NCBI GenBank assembly: GCA_016213505.1
Contig: JACRAF010000012.1
Location: 1 to 44,064 of the forward strand
Direction: 5' to 3'
DNA from: Devosia nanyangense
GTDB lineage: Bacteria > Pseudomonadota > Alphaproteobacteria > Rhizobiales > Devosiaceae
DNA length: 44,064 nucleotides
Positions 36,392 through 44,064 of this stretch are shown here, in pieces (position 1 is the first letter of the stretch; the number at the start of each line of letters is the position of its first letter). The notes under the pieces are model-generated. The model was given only the letters and a program-made list of their open reading frames with translations. It was not told the origin of the DNA and did no database searches. Both the position numbers and the translations under genes were made by a program.

Positions 36392-37627
36392 CTAAGCCTC
36401 GGCCCGCGCCGCGGCCGGTCGGTCGAGCTGCAGGTCAGGGCGCACGGGGCCGGGCCGGGCAATGTGCGGGCCTTGCGCCAGGGTCAAACCATCTTCGAAC
36501 AGCGCCAGCAATTGCTGCTCGTCGATGATGCCGGTGGCGATCAGTTCGATGCCGAAGCGGCGGCCGTAGGCGGCGACGTCGGCCGCATGAAAATCGGTGA
36601 ACCCCTCGGGCTGGCGGAGAAAGCGCGTCGCATCGATCCGCACCGATTTGAAGCCGAGACCCTGCAGCTCGGCATAGTCAAAGCGCAGCGAATTGGCGGC
36701 CGAGAGCGAGAGGCCGACGCCCATCTTGCCGATGGCCGCGAGCGACGCGCGCTCCTTGGGCGACAGCGCCTTGAACTCGACCTGCTCGACCGCGAACAGC
36801 AGCGAGCCGAGGATGGCACGGTTGGCGTCGAGCGCGGCGAGGATCAGTTCCACGGCCTTGGCACTGCCCAGGGTGGCGTGGGAGATCGGGACGTGGAGCG
36901 TGATCGGCGTGCCGGCGGTGCGCGAGCGGCGGGTGATGACCACCGCCTCGTCGACCGCATCGGCCTCGAGCTTGGCAATCACCTCCTCGCCGCCGTGACG
37001 CGGCATGAAGTCGGCCCGGTCGGCGAATTCGCCTTCCTCCATCACCAGGCGCGGCACCAGATCGTAGCCATGGGTCTTGCGCTGCGGCAGGGTGACGATC
37101 GGCTCGATGTGAAAGACCAGGCGGCCATCCTCGATGGCCTGGCGCAGCAGTTCGAGCGGGATCACCGGCTCGGGCATGAGATCGGGATCCGGCTCGGGCT
37201 CGGGTTTCGGCTCGTCCGAGGTGAGCCGCCGCTGCTCTTCGAGATCGGCGACCGTTTCGGTGACTTGCCGCACCACTTCACCGAGCACCGCGAGGTCCGA
37301 CTCCACCGAATCGAGCCGTGGCCCGGCCTTGATTTCGGTCAGCGCATTGATCCGCTGGCTCAGCACCGAGCCCGCCTGCGCGTCGGTCGAGAGCAGCCGC
37401 GACAGGTCCTCGACGGCCTTCTCGAGCCGCGCTTCGGCGCGGCGGCGCAATTGCCGCTCGACCAGCAGCACGGCGAGGCAGCCGAAGGCGACGGCGGTGA
37501 CGGCGGCTTCGATCGGGGTGAAGGTCAATCCGAAATAGGCGGTGCCGGCAACGCCCAGGGCAGCGAGAGCAATGAACAGATAGACCAGGCCCTGCACGGC
37601 TTGCCCCGCTCCAGATTCGACGTTCAT
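36392..37627 (-). CDS. Membrane-anchored degenerate EAL-domain protein (TipF-like)
   Basis: 411 aa from ATG 37627. Two hydrophobic helices (about residues 10-55), a coiled coil (about 56-130), a short acidic-Pro linker (PEPEPDPDLMPEP) and a C-terminal EAL fold (about 155-400). The catalytic motifs are lost: EAL reads HGYDLVPRL, the DDFG loop is absent and EGV reads ATGIID, so it should not hydrolyse c-di-GMP. The same architecture occurs in TipF, a c-di-GMP effector for flagellum assembly in Caulobacter. Orthology is inferred. It is divergent from a receiver-like/HTH gene. Confidence 0.82.
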   Translation of the reverse strand: MNVESGAGQAVQGLVYLFIALAALGVAGTAYFGLTFTPIEAAVTAVAFGCLAVLLVERQLRRRAEARLEKAVEDLSRLLSTDAQAGSVLSQRINALTEIKAGPRLDSVESDLAVLGEVVRQVTETVADLEEQRRLTSDEPKPEPEPDPDLMPEPVIPLELLRQAIEDGRLVFHIEPIVTLPQRKTHGYDLVPRLVMEEGEFADRADFMPRHGGEEVIAKLEADAVDEAVVITRRSRTAGTPITLHVPISHATLGSAKAVELILAALDANRAILGSLLFAVEQVEFKALSPKERASLAAIGKMGVGLSLSAANSLRFDYAELQGLGFKSVRIDATRFLRQPEGFTDFHAADVAAYGRRFGIELIATGIIDEQQLLALFEDGLTLAQGPHIARPGPVRPDLQLDRPAAARAEA

Positions 37628-37734
37628 GCCCCGCCGCCAGCATAGGGCGGCACGCGGAGGCGTCAAAACGGATTATTTACCCTGAGCGTCAACAATCGCG
37701 GCGACCAGAAGGCCGATCAACGAGACCCGACTCC

Positions 37735-38367
37735 ATGCCGGATACCAGCGTCACCGAGACAGTCCCACCCGTGCGGCTGCTGCTGATCGAGCCGAGCGGC
37801 GAGCTGGCGCAGCGGCTGGCGGCGCCGCTCGCGGCGGAGTCGGCCGCGAGCCCCGTCGTGGTGGCTTTGACCGCCGGACGGCAGGCGCTCGATCTGCTCA
37901 AGACCTCGGCATTCGACGTCGTGGCGGCCGATCTCGAGGCGCTGGCCGACCTCGCCGACCGCATGGACGATCGCATCGGCAAGCTGGTGCGGGCGGCGTC
38001 CGGAGCGCTGGTCCTCATCCTTTCGGGCGACGCGTCGATTTCGGTGGCGCTCGGCGCCATGCTGGTCGGGCGGATCGGCGAGCTGGCGCGACGCCACGGC
38101 AAGACCCGGATGTTTAGCCGACGCGGCGCGCCGGCCGAACCGGCACCGGCCCCTGTCGACGACCGCCCACCGGCGCCGAGCATCCCGGCGATGCGCGACC
38201 TTGTGCTGCCGATGTGGCGCCAGGAGCAGCGCATCATCGAGAACGCGATCCAGAGTTTTGCCGGCAACGTCTCGCTCGCCGCGGCAGCGCTGGAACTCAG
38301 CCCCTCGACGATCTACCGCAAGCGGCAGGCCTGGGCAGACATCGACGGCAAGCGCGGCGCGGCCTAA
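37735..38367 (+). CDS. Receiver-like protein with a C-terminal Fis-type HTH, lacking AAA+
   Basis: 210 aa. Residues about 12-110 have the length and strand/helix pattern of a response-regulator receiver (VRLLLIEPSG, VVALTAGRQALDLL, DVVAADLEAL, GALVLILSGD) but lack the acidic pocket and phosphate-acceptor Asp/Lys set. A Pro-rich linker (about 130-148) leads to a Fis-type HTH: ENAIQSFAGNVSLAAAALELSPSTIYRKRQAW (about 167-198), which closely resembles the C-terminus of sigma-54 activators. The central AAA+ domain is missing, so it cannot activate sigma-54 directly. Confidence 0.75.
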   Translation: MPDTSVTETVPPVRLLLIEPSGELAQRLAAPLAAESAASPVVVALTAGRQALDLLKTSAFDVVAADLEALADLADRMDDRIGKLVRAASGALVLILSGDASISVALGAMLVGRIGELARRHGKTRMFSRRGAPAEPAPAPVDDRPPAPSIPAMRDLVLPMWRQEQRIIENAIQSFAGNVSLAAAALELSPSTIYRKRQAWADIDGKRGAA

Positions 38368-38380
38368 GACGTCGCGCGCG

Positions 38381-39529
38381 TCAACGCCAAGTGAAGACCT
38401 TGGTCACCGAGTAGTTGAACACCACGCTCATCAGCACGCCGAGCAGGCCGGCGAGATAGAACGAACGGTCGAAGGTGTAGATCCAGCTGGCGACGGAGAC
38501 GTTGGCCAGCGCCCCGATCGAACACACCGCGTAGAAGGTCAACAGGCCGGTGAAATAGCGCCAGCCGCGCAGCTTCTTGTTGGCGTAGGTCAGCTCATTG
38601 TTGAGGATGAAATTGAAGGTCATGGCGACGATCGTCGCGGTGACCTGCGCATAAAAGAAGTTGAAGCCGAATTTCTCGTGCGAGAGCCAGAGCGTCGACA
38701 TGTGGACGATGACGCCGGTGGCGCCGACGAGGCCGAAGAGCAGGAAACTCGTCGGCAACAGCCCGCCGGTCATCTTGCTCAGCACCAGACCGAGGAACTG
38801 GACGACGACGATCGAGCTCATCTTGCTCTCGCCGGCGTTGCGCGGCCGGAAAGTGTAGGGCACCTCGCCGATCCGCAATTCCTTGCCGCGGCGGGCGCGG
38901 GCCCGGCCGGCGGAGACGATGATGTCGAGCAGGATCTTGAAACCCTCGTTCGACAGCGACGGGGCGATCTCGTCGAACACGTCGCGCCGCATCAGGAAAA
39001 AGCCGCTCATCGGGTCGCTGAGCGATTTGCCGGTGACCAGCCCCGACAGGCGGGTGGCGAGCCGGCTGCCGGCCTCGCGGGTCTTCGACAGGCCCTCACC
39101 GGCGCTGCCCGATCCCGCATAGCGTGTGCCGACGACGATGTGGTCGCCGGCCAGAGCCTTGTCGAGCATGATGGGCAGGATGGCTTCGTCGTGCTGGTGG
39201 TCGGCGTCGATCACGGCAAAATAGGGCGCGGCGCTCGCCGAAATCCCCTCGACCACGGCCGAACTCAGGCCGCGACGGCCGATGCGGTGGATACAGCGCA
39301 CATTGGCGTGGCGGCGGGCCAGTTCCTTGACCACCGCGGCGGTGCCGTCGGGCGAATTGTCGTCGACGACGATGAACTCGAACGGAATGTCGCCCAGCGC
39401 CGTCGTCACCTTGTCGAACAGGGACACCACATTGGCGCGTTCGTTGAAGGTCGGCACGATCACCGCCAGCTGCGGGGAGTTCCAGATCTGCTGCGGGGCC
39501 AGCGTTTTGGGATCGAGCTCGATGGTCAA
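38381..39529 (-). CDS. GT2 glycosyltransferase (dolichyl/polyprenyl-phosphate sugar type) fused to a GtrA domain
   Basis: About 382 aa from TTG 39529 (LTIELDPKT...); the open frame begins at 39589 and no start has a clear Shine-Dalgarno, so the N-terminus is uncertain. The GT-A catalytic domain has [23 protein letters not shown] and [11 protein letters not shown]. The GtrA-like membrane domain (about 260-380) has four helices and the [12 protein letters not shown] signature. Such fusions load sugars from nucleotide sugars onto polyprenyl phosphate and move them across the membrane for surface glycans. It ends 13 bases from the convergent regulator. Confidence 0.88.
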   Translation of the reverse strand: MTIELDPKTLAPQQIWNSPQLAVIVPTFNERANVVSLFDKVTTALGDIPFEFIVVDDNSPDGTAAVVKELARRHANVRCIHRIGRRGLSSAVVEGISASAAPYFAVIDADHQHDEAILPIMLDKALAGDHIVVGTRYAGSGSAGEGLSKTREAGSRLATRLSGLVTGKSLSDPMSGFFLMRRDVFDEIAPSLSNEGFKILLDIIVSAGRARARRGKELRIGEVPYTFRPRNAGESKMSSIVVVQFLGLVLSKMTGGLLPTSFLLFGLVGATGVIVHMSTLWLSHEKFGFNFFYAQVTATIVAMTFNFILNNELTYANKKLRGWRYFTGLLTFYAVCSIGALANVSVASWIYTFDRSFYLAGLLGVLMSVVFNYSVTKVFTWR

Positions 39530-39638
39530 AGGGCAGTCCGGGGAAGCGGTGAATGGCGCCCAATATCGCGCCCGCACCACAATCCGCAAGTGGGCCGATC
39601 GTTCCGGTCCGCCGCGGGCGCGATCACGCGCCGCTCAC

Positions 39639-39668
39639 CTTGACTTGAAAATGCCCCCCCACTATATC
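39639..39668 (+). promoter_or_regulatory. groESL promoter
   Basis: CTTGAC (39639-39644), 17 bases, then CTATAT (39662-39667) matches the alphaproteobacterial heat-shock sigma-32 pattern and also reads as a sigma-70 promoter (TTGACT, N17, TATATC). The CIRCE element lies 12 bases downstream, where HrcA would block transcription. The spacer holds a C7 tract. Confidence 0.7.
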
Positions 39669-39679
39669 CCCGGCGACCG

Positions 39680-39706
39680 TTGGCACTCTCCTCTTTGGAG
39701 TGCTAA
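39680..39706. promoter_or_regulatory. CIRCE operator (HrcA binding site)
   Basis: TTGGCACTC-N9-GAGTGCTAA matches the CIRCE consensus TTAGCACTC-N9-GAGTGCTAA with one mismatch (G for A at position 3). It is the classical HrcA repressor site for heat-shock operons, sitting 31 bases upstream of groES. It implies an hrcA gene elsewhere in the genome. Confidence 0.95.
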
Positions 39707-39737
39707 CAGCGCCAATAATCAGTTCATAGGAGCAATC

Positions 39738-40024
39738 ATGAGCTTCCGTCCCCTGCACGACCGCGTGGTCGTCCGGCGTGTCGACAGCGAGGAAAAGACC
39801 GCTGGCGGCATCATCATTCCCGATACCGCGACAGAAAAGCCGTCCGAAGGCATCGTCGAGGCCGTCGGCCCCGGCGCCCGCGACGACAGCGGCAAGATCA
39901 TCCCCCCGACGTGAAGGCAGGCGACCGCATCCTGTTCGGCAAATGGAGCGGCACCGAGGTCAAGCTCGACGGCAAAGACCTGCTGATCATGAAGGAATCC
40001 GACATCATGGGCGTTATCGGCTGA
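39738..40024 (+). pseudogene. groES: Co-chaperonin GroES with a one-base frameshift
   Basis: ATG 39738 (AGGAG 7 bases upstream) encodes [20 protein letters not shown] and so on through GKIIPP, then hits TGA at 39912-39914 after only 58 codons. The rest of a normal GroES ([20 protein letters not shown] through ESDIMGVIG) continues one frame away to 40024. Seven C are expected after AT at 39900-39901 to read IIPPD; six are present (39902-39907). Adding one C gives a complete 95-aa protein, the usual size. So the lesion is a single-base deletion in a C run; GroES is the heptameric lid of GroEL. Confidence 0.93.
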
Positions 40025-40055
40025 GCCGAATCCGCCGCTGATTTCACAGCTTTAA

Positions 40056-41711
<1,656 letters not shown>

Positions 41712-41757
41712 TCCAGCCAACAGCTTAGTCCCGACTTCCCAGTCACGGACTTGGATC

Positions 41758-41789
41758 AGGGCGCGGTGGGCAACCACCGCGCCCTTTTT
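41758..41789 (+). terminator. Rho-independent terminator of groESL
   Basis: AGGGCGCGGTGG (41758-41769) pairs perfectly with CCACCGCGCCCT (41774-41785), with a GCAA loop and a T run (41785-41789) after it. It lies 46 bases after the groEL stop. Confidence 0.92.
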
Positions 41790-41811
41790 GTTGCCGCGAC
41801 CCAGGCGCTCC

Positions 41812-42561
41812 CTAACGGAAGAACAGCAATTTCCCCGCGAGGATGATCGAGATCACCACCACCAGCGGGCGGATCAGCTTTGCGCCGAAGCGGATGCCGG
41901 TGAGCGCGCCGAAATAGCCGCCGACGACCTGGCCGACGGCCATCGCGCCGGCCGCGGCCCAGATGACGTCTCCGGACGGGATGAACAGGGTGAGCGCGCC
42001 GAGGTTGGAGGCGAGGTTGAGAACTTTGGTGTTGCCCGCGGCGCGGGTGACGCCGAGGCCGAACAGGGCAACGAACCCCATGGTGAGGAACGAGCCGGTG
42101 CCGGGGCCGAAGATGCCGTCGTAAAAGCCGATGATCGCCCCCATCACCGGGACGAAGAGGTTGAAGCGCAGGCGGGCATGGCGGTCGTCGTCGCTGAGGC
42201 GCGGCGCGAAGAGGAAGTAGAGCGCGATGCCGATGAGCGCGACGGGCACGGCGACGGCCAGGAGCGAGGTATCGACCTGCTTGACGACATAGGCGCCGGC
42301 GAACGCCGCGGCGTAGGTCGCGGCAATGGCGACGGCGAGCGCCGGCAGCGAGACGAAACCCTTGCGCCAGTAGGTGATGGCGGCGATGCCGGTGCCGATC
42401 ACCGACTGCACCTTGTTGGTGCCGAGCGCGGCGATGGGCGGCACGCCCGCGGCGAGCAGCGCCGGCAGCGCGATCAGTCCGCCACCGCCGGCGATGGCAT
42501 CGACGAAGCCGGCCAGCATCCCGGCGCCGCCGAGCGCGACGAGCACTATTGGATCGAGCAT
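41812..42561 (-). CDS. Sulfite exporter TauE/SafE family protein (TSUP)
   Basis: 249 aa with about eight membrane helices. The two TSUP halves are recognisable from FVDAIAGGGGLIALPALLAAGVPPIAALGTNKVQS at the start and GFYDGIFGPGTGSFLTMGFV in the second half. It is a secondary transporter of the TauE/SafE/YfcA type, thought to export sulfite or organosulfonates; the substrate is unknown here. Its ATG shares one base with the stop of the glycosyltransferase upstream (TGATG), so the two are coupled. Confidence 0.92.
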   Translation of the reverse strand: MLDPIVLVALGGAGMLAGFVDAIAGGGGLIALPALLAAGVPPIAALGTNKVQSVIGTGIAAITYWRKGFVSLPALAVAIAATYAAAFAGAYVVKQVDTSLLAVAVPVALIGIALYFLFAPRLSDDDRHARLRFNLFVPVMGAIIGFYDGIFGPGTGSFLTMGFVALFGLGVTRAAGNTKVLNLASNLGALTLFIPSGDVIWAAAGAMAVGQVVGGYFGALTGIRFGAKLIRPLVVVISIILAGKLLFFR

Positions 42562-43778
42562 CAGCGCCGATCCTCGAGGCGGCGGACCATATAGTCCTCG
42601 CGCGGCACCTCGGTCACGCGGCGCTCGTTGAGCGGCACGTCGATCATCGAGGCCATGAAGGCCGACATCGCCAACTGCAGCCCGGCGACCAGCGTCGTCA
42701 CCGCGAGGATCATGGCGCGCATGGTGGACGCCAGGGGCAGCGGGCCGAAGCCGCGCTCGGCCCATTGCACGAAGCCCCAGCCCAGCGCGCCGAGGCCGAT
42801 CAGCATCAGCAGGCCCGCGACCAGCAGCACGCGTTCGAGCGTCAGGGCCTCGAGGACAGTGTCGAAATTCTCGGAGCGCGGGATGAAGCCGTAGCGCGAG
42901 GCGAAGCGGCGGCCGATCATGGCAAAGCTCACCGCCTGCAGCCCGACCAGGATGCACATGGCGGCGGCGAGGAAGCTGTGAAGATCGAGCACGATGGTCG
43001 GGGAAATCTTCACCGGCCCACCGATCAAGAGCGCACCGACGAACAGGCCGAGGGCGAGCAGCAAGAGGCCGGGATACAGGAACAGCCAGCGCGGCGAGAA
43101 CAGCAGCAGGAAGCGCAGGTGCCGCCAGCCGTCGCGGAAGGAGCGCAGGTGCGGCGGGCGGCTGCGTCCGTCCCTGCCGAGCGTCGTCGGCACCTCGACG
43201 ACGCTGAGGCCGCTCAGCGTCGCCTTGACCAACATTTCTGAGGCGAACTCCATTCCAGATGTCCGCAGATTGAGGCCGAGGATCGCGGCGCGGTCGAAGC
43301 CGCGGAGGCCGCAGTGGAAGTCCGAAGCCCGGGTGCGAAAGAACAGCTTGCCGAGAAAGCTCAGCACCGGGTTGCCGAGGTATTTGTGATGCCAGGGCAT
43401 GGCGCCGGGCGCGATGCCGCCGGTGAAGCGGTTGCCCATCACCAGCTGGTTGCCGGCGCGCAGCGCGGCGACGAAGGCGTCGAGTTTCGCGAAATCGTAG
43501 CTGTCGTCGGCATCGCCCATGACGACGAAGCGGCCCTGCGCGGCTTCGATGCCGGCGGCGAGCGCCGCGCCATACCCGCGGGTGGCAACCGCGACGATTC
43601 GGGCGCCGGCGCTCTCGGCGATCTGCCGGCTGCCGTCGGTCGAGCCGTTGTCGGCGATCAGCACCTCGCCGGAAATCCCGGTGCGCTCGAGGAAGCCCCG
43701 CGCCTTGCCGATGCAGGTGGCGAGCGTCTCGGCCTCGTTGAGGCACGGCATCAGGATGGTGAGTTCGGTCTCGGCCAA
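42561..43778 (-). CDS. GT2 family glycosyltransferase with C-terminal membrane domain
   Basis: 405 aa. The N-terminal GT-A domain resembles dolichol-phosphate mannosyltransferases: LTILMPCLNEAETL, LIADNGSTDGS and VMGDADDSYD (DXD-like, about residue 91), with SDFHCGLRGFDRAAI further on. The C-terminal third has four membrane helices with extracytoplasmic loops. Such enzymes use nucleotide sugars to glycosylate lipid carriers or cell-surface glycans. It is the first gene of a two-gene unit with TSUP. Confidence 0.88.
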   Translation of the reverse strand: MAETELTILMPCLNEAETLATCIGKARGFLERTGISGEVLIADNGSTDGSRQIAESAGARIVAVATRGYGAALAAGIEAAQGRFVVMGDADDSYDFAKLDAFVAALRAGNQLVMGNRFTGGIAPGAMPWHHKYLGNPVLSFLGKLFFRTRASDFHCGLRGFDRAAILGLNLRTSGMEFASEMLVKATLSGLSVVEVPTTLGRDGRSRPPHLRSFRDGWRHLRFLLLFSPRWLFLYPGLLLLALGLFVGALLIGGPVKISPTIVLDLHSFLAAAMCILVGLQAVSFAMIGRRFASRYGFIPRSENFDTVLEALTLERVLLVAGLLMLIGLGALGWGFVQWAERGFGPLPLASTMRAMILAVTTLVAGLQLAMSAFMASMIDVPLNERRVTEVPREDYMVRRLEDRR

Positions 43779-44064
43779 GCGAATCGCCCGGGTGGGGTGG
43801 ATGGGAGGGTTATAGAGGATTCAGGGGTGGGGGGTGACCTGCGCGAGCGGAGAGACCCGACACGCCATGGCGTTCGGGGTTTGGCTTGCCGTGGCCAAGA
43901 GGGGGCCACGGACGGAGAGCGCCGGGCGCCTCCGAATTGTTTTTGCTAGGCGAGACGCCCAGCGCTTCTCCGCGGCGGGGGTGTCGGAACCGTTCGGTCA
44001 AAGCGGCAAGAGCCGGTAAGCCGAAGAAACCCAAGCGATGCGACCACCGCCCCCGTCACGTCCA
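43779..44064. other. Right-edge region without a recognised gene
   Basis: About 290 bases upstream of the glycosyltransferase gene contain no convincing gene. A short frame at 43834-44019 (61 codons) has no family match I know. Visible structure: CCGTGGCC (43888-43895) pairs with GGCCACGG (43903-43910) around a 7-base loop. I see no tRNA or known RNA family. Confidence 0.5.

Noticed and set aside
39896..39914. Programmed ribosomal frameshift in groES
   Set aside because: No known GroES uses one; a six-versus-seven C run without other signals is better explained by a sequencing error or a real mutation.

Overview
This is a GC-rich chromosomal segment from an alphaproteobacterium of the order Hyphomicrobiales (Rhizobiales). 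I infer a Devosia-like genus. The supporting evidence is the cox cluster order (ctaC-ctaD-ctaB-coxF-like-ctaG-ctaE beside an ialB gene), a DUF1127/LysR divergent pair, DUF6101, DUF4170 and DUF2093 genes, an alphaproteobacterial IleS C-terminus, a HrcA/CIRCE-controlled groESL, and several rhizobial-style palindromic intergenic repeats. Almost all of it is housekeeping DNA; I found no prophage, CRISPR array, defence island, tRNA or rRNA.

Layout. 1-140: the end of an IS481-family insertion sequence that runs off the left edge. 266-5438 (minus): aa3 cytochrome c oxidase operon. 5764-6653 (plus): IalB-family protein and a GNAT enzyme. 6760-8059: DUF1127 protein divergent from a LysR regulator. 8060-10511: MarR regulator divergent from a two-gene ABC exporter. 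10521-12702 (minus): gshA and rsmE. 12764-13696: ubiA. 13847-14383: DUF6101. 14658-17546 (minus): a four-gene operon (TetR, ABC ATPase, two permeases) in which every junction is an ATGA overlap. 17735-19537 (plus): CysQ-like phosphatase, DUF4170, DUF374 acyltransferase. 19515-22320 (minus): xseA, DUF2093 and a lipid-A-disaccharide-synthase-related protein. 22386-24728 (plus): purD and a patatin-like phospholipase. 24725-27035: tadA divergent from mutL. 27032-37627 (minus): EAL protein, HAD phosphatase, ribF, ileS, lspA, a lipoprotein, rluB-like, rsmD and an unknown gene. 37735-38367 (plus): an unusual receiver-like/Fis-HTH protein. 38381-39529 (minus): GT2-GtrA glycosyltransferase. 39639-41789 (plus): groES-groEL with promoter, CIRCE and terminator. 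41812-43778 (minus): GT2 glycosyltransferase and a TSUP transporter.

Points that stand out: (i) groES carries a one-base deletion in a C tract that would truncate this normally essential co-chaperonin, either a sequencing error or a real lesion; (ii) palindromic repeats touch coding sequence in three places: a REP-like insert read in frame in the MutL linker, a 135-bp nested palindrome whose edge supplies the ribosome binding site of lspA, and a two-hairpin repeat whose last bases are the stop codon of an ABC permease; (iii) three divergent or leading regulators (LysR, MarR, TetR) each have a clear dyad at the expected place; (iv) the conserved rhizobial cysQ-DUF4170-DUF374-waaA-lpxK-DUF2093 block lacks waaA and lpxK here and has an LpxB-like gene on the other strand instead; (v) a catalytically degenerate EAL protein is divergent from a receiver-HTH protein that lacks the AAA+ domain. 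Coordinates of starts were chosen from Shine-Dalgarno spacing and family length; functions are by motif recognition, without database searches.
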